A stretch of 64,000 nucleotides of DNA from Streptomonospora litoralis (GTDB taxonomy: Bacteria > Actinomycetota > Actinomycetes > Streptosporangiales > Streptosporangiaceae): the NCBI RefSeq assembly GCF_004323735.1, contig NZ_CP036455.1, positions 3,777,101 to 3,841,100 on the forward strand, read 5' to 3'. The position numbers were made by a program, and so were the translations under genes. Below, piece after piece: positions 63,551 through 64,000 of the stretch. Within the stretch, counting starts at the first letter, position 1, and each line of letters opens with the position of its first letter. The notes under the pieces were generated by a model that was not told where the DNA came from, did no database searches, and saw only the letters and a program-made list of their open reading frames with translations.

Positions 63551-64000
63551 CGAGTACCGCCTGGAGGACGTTCATGTGGGGTGGGTCCGAGGCCGGCATC
63601 GGCGCCCGGGCGAGGACATCGCCGCCTGCGATGAGGTCGCCGAGAAGCACCTTGACCACGGTCATCGGAAGGTCGAGTTGGGCGGAGAGTTCCGCCACGG
63701 ACACCGGGCGTTCGCACAACCGCAGGATCACGGCGTGTTCGTGCTCCAGCGAGCCCGGGGCGAGGGGCTCGCGAGTCGCCACCACGATGCTGATCATGTC
63801 GAGCCCGGCTTCGGCCGGCCGGGTGCGCCCGCCGGTCATGGTGTAGGGGCGGACGAGTGGGCCGGCCGAACCGTGGCGCGGGAACGCGCCGTCGTGGACG
63901 CCGCGCTGCCGCCTCTGCCGCAGCAGCTCCTCCGCCGCCTCGCGGGCGCCGGCGCCGAGGGAGGCGGCGGCCTCCCGCGGGGTACCGGGAGGCGGCTCGC
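63531..64000 (-). CDS. DUF742 (CvnC) protein, cut by the window edge
   Basis: The frame is open to the right edge and the start lies beyond it. The visible part includes a helical, charged N-terminal region, the family signature LVRPYTMTGGRTRPA, the winged-helix SVAELSAQLDLPMTVVKVLL and the C-terminal MNVLQAVLDGIRRL. A start at the internal ATG 63839 would cut the signature and is rejected. The cvnB and cvnA genes of this conservon are expected just outside the window. Confidence 0.92.
   Translation of the reverse strand, partial: EPPPGTPREAAASLGAGAREAAEELLRQRRQRGVHDGAFPRHGSAGPLVRPYTMTGGRTRPAEAGLDMISIVVATREPLAPGSLEHEHAVILRLCERPVSVAELSAQLDLPMTVVKVLLGDLIAGGDVLARAPMPASDPPHMNVLQAVLDGIRRL

Overview
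The window is about 64 kb of a very GC-rich actinobacterial chromosome. Lineage markers are RbpA, WhiA, two loci of conservon (Cvn) type, the conserved uvrC-rapZ-yvcK-whiA-gap-pgk-tpiA-secG block, and an rrn operon without spacer tRNAs. A mycelial, Nocardiopsaceae-like actinomycete is my inference; 16S comparison was not possible here. No phage, CRISPR array, large island or biosynthetic gene cluster was seen. Most of the sequence is ordinary core genome.

Layout. (1) 0.1-11 kb: histidine utilisation, transcribed right to left as hutH, hutU, an M20 amidohydrolase, hutF and hutI. An ACT-GNAT gene follows beyond a strong hairpin. LysR and IclR regulators and a small zinc-ribbon gene lie on the right. 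The set takes histidine through urocanate, imidazolone-propionate and formiminoglutamate to N-formylglutamate. No classical hutG is present, so the M20 enzyme is the candidate for the last step. (2) 11-22 kb: rbpA, secG, tpiA, pgk, gap, whiA, DUF488, yvcK, rapZ and uvrC, all on the minus strand. The gap-pgk-tpiA junctions carry perfect hairpins, and a DasR-type dre operator lies upstream of gap. (3) 22-29 kb: an MscS channel, a Tat/lipoprotein Rieske protein, an RDD membrane protein, uvrA with a LexA-like box, and a TerC-family gene under a yybP-ykoY (Mn2+) riboswitch. (4) 29-38.6 kb: recN, nadK, tlyA, two small or low-complexity proteins, SCP2, DUF1015 and a NagD-like HAD phosphatase. (5) 39-46.5 kb: an SSB paralogue, an MBL hydrolase, a NUDIX hydrolase, NhaA, an NHL-repeat lipoprotein and an RGG-rich TPR protein. 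(6) 46.6-53 kb: a complete minus-strand 16S-23S-5S operon with two promoters and an intrinsic terminator. (7) 53-64 kb: tyrS, an alpha/beta hydrolase plus TetR pair with a perfect palindromic operator, a secreted HNH protein, a decayed IS605/TnpB element abutting lhgO, then two incomplete conservons separated by a CbiX-like protein.

The strongest non-routine observations are: the Mn riboswitch whose P1 strand is an 8-nt perfect anti-Shine-Dalgarno; the dre operator near gap; the palindromic operator with a possible leaderless start at 54.85 kb; the truncated TnpB element whose end palindrome touches the lhgO stop codon; the split or partial conservons; a CbiX-like protein without the chelatase histidine motif; and an AT-rich 18-bp inverted repeat in a 950-bp gene-free stretch. 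Nothing seen amounts to a clearly new biological system. Functions are inferred from recognised family motifs only, because no search was run.
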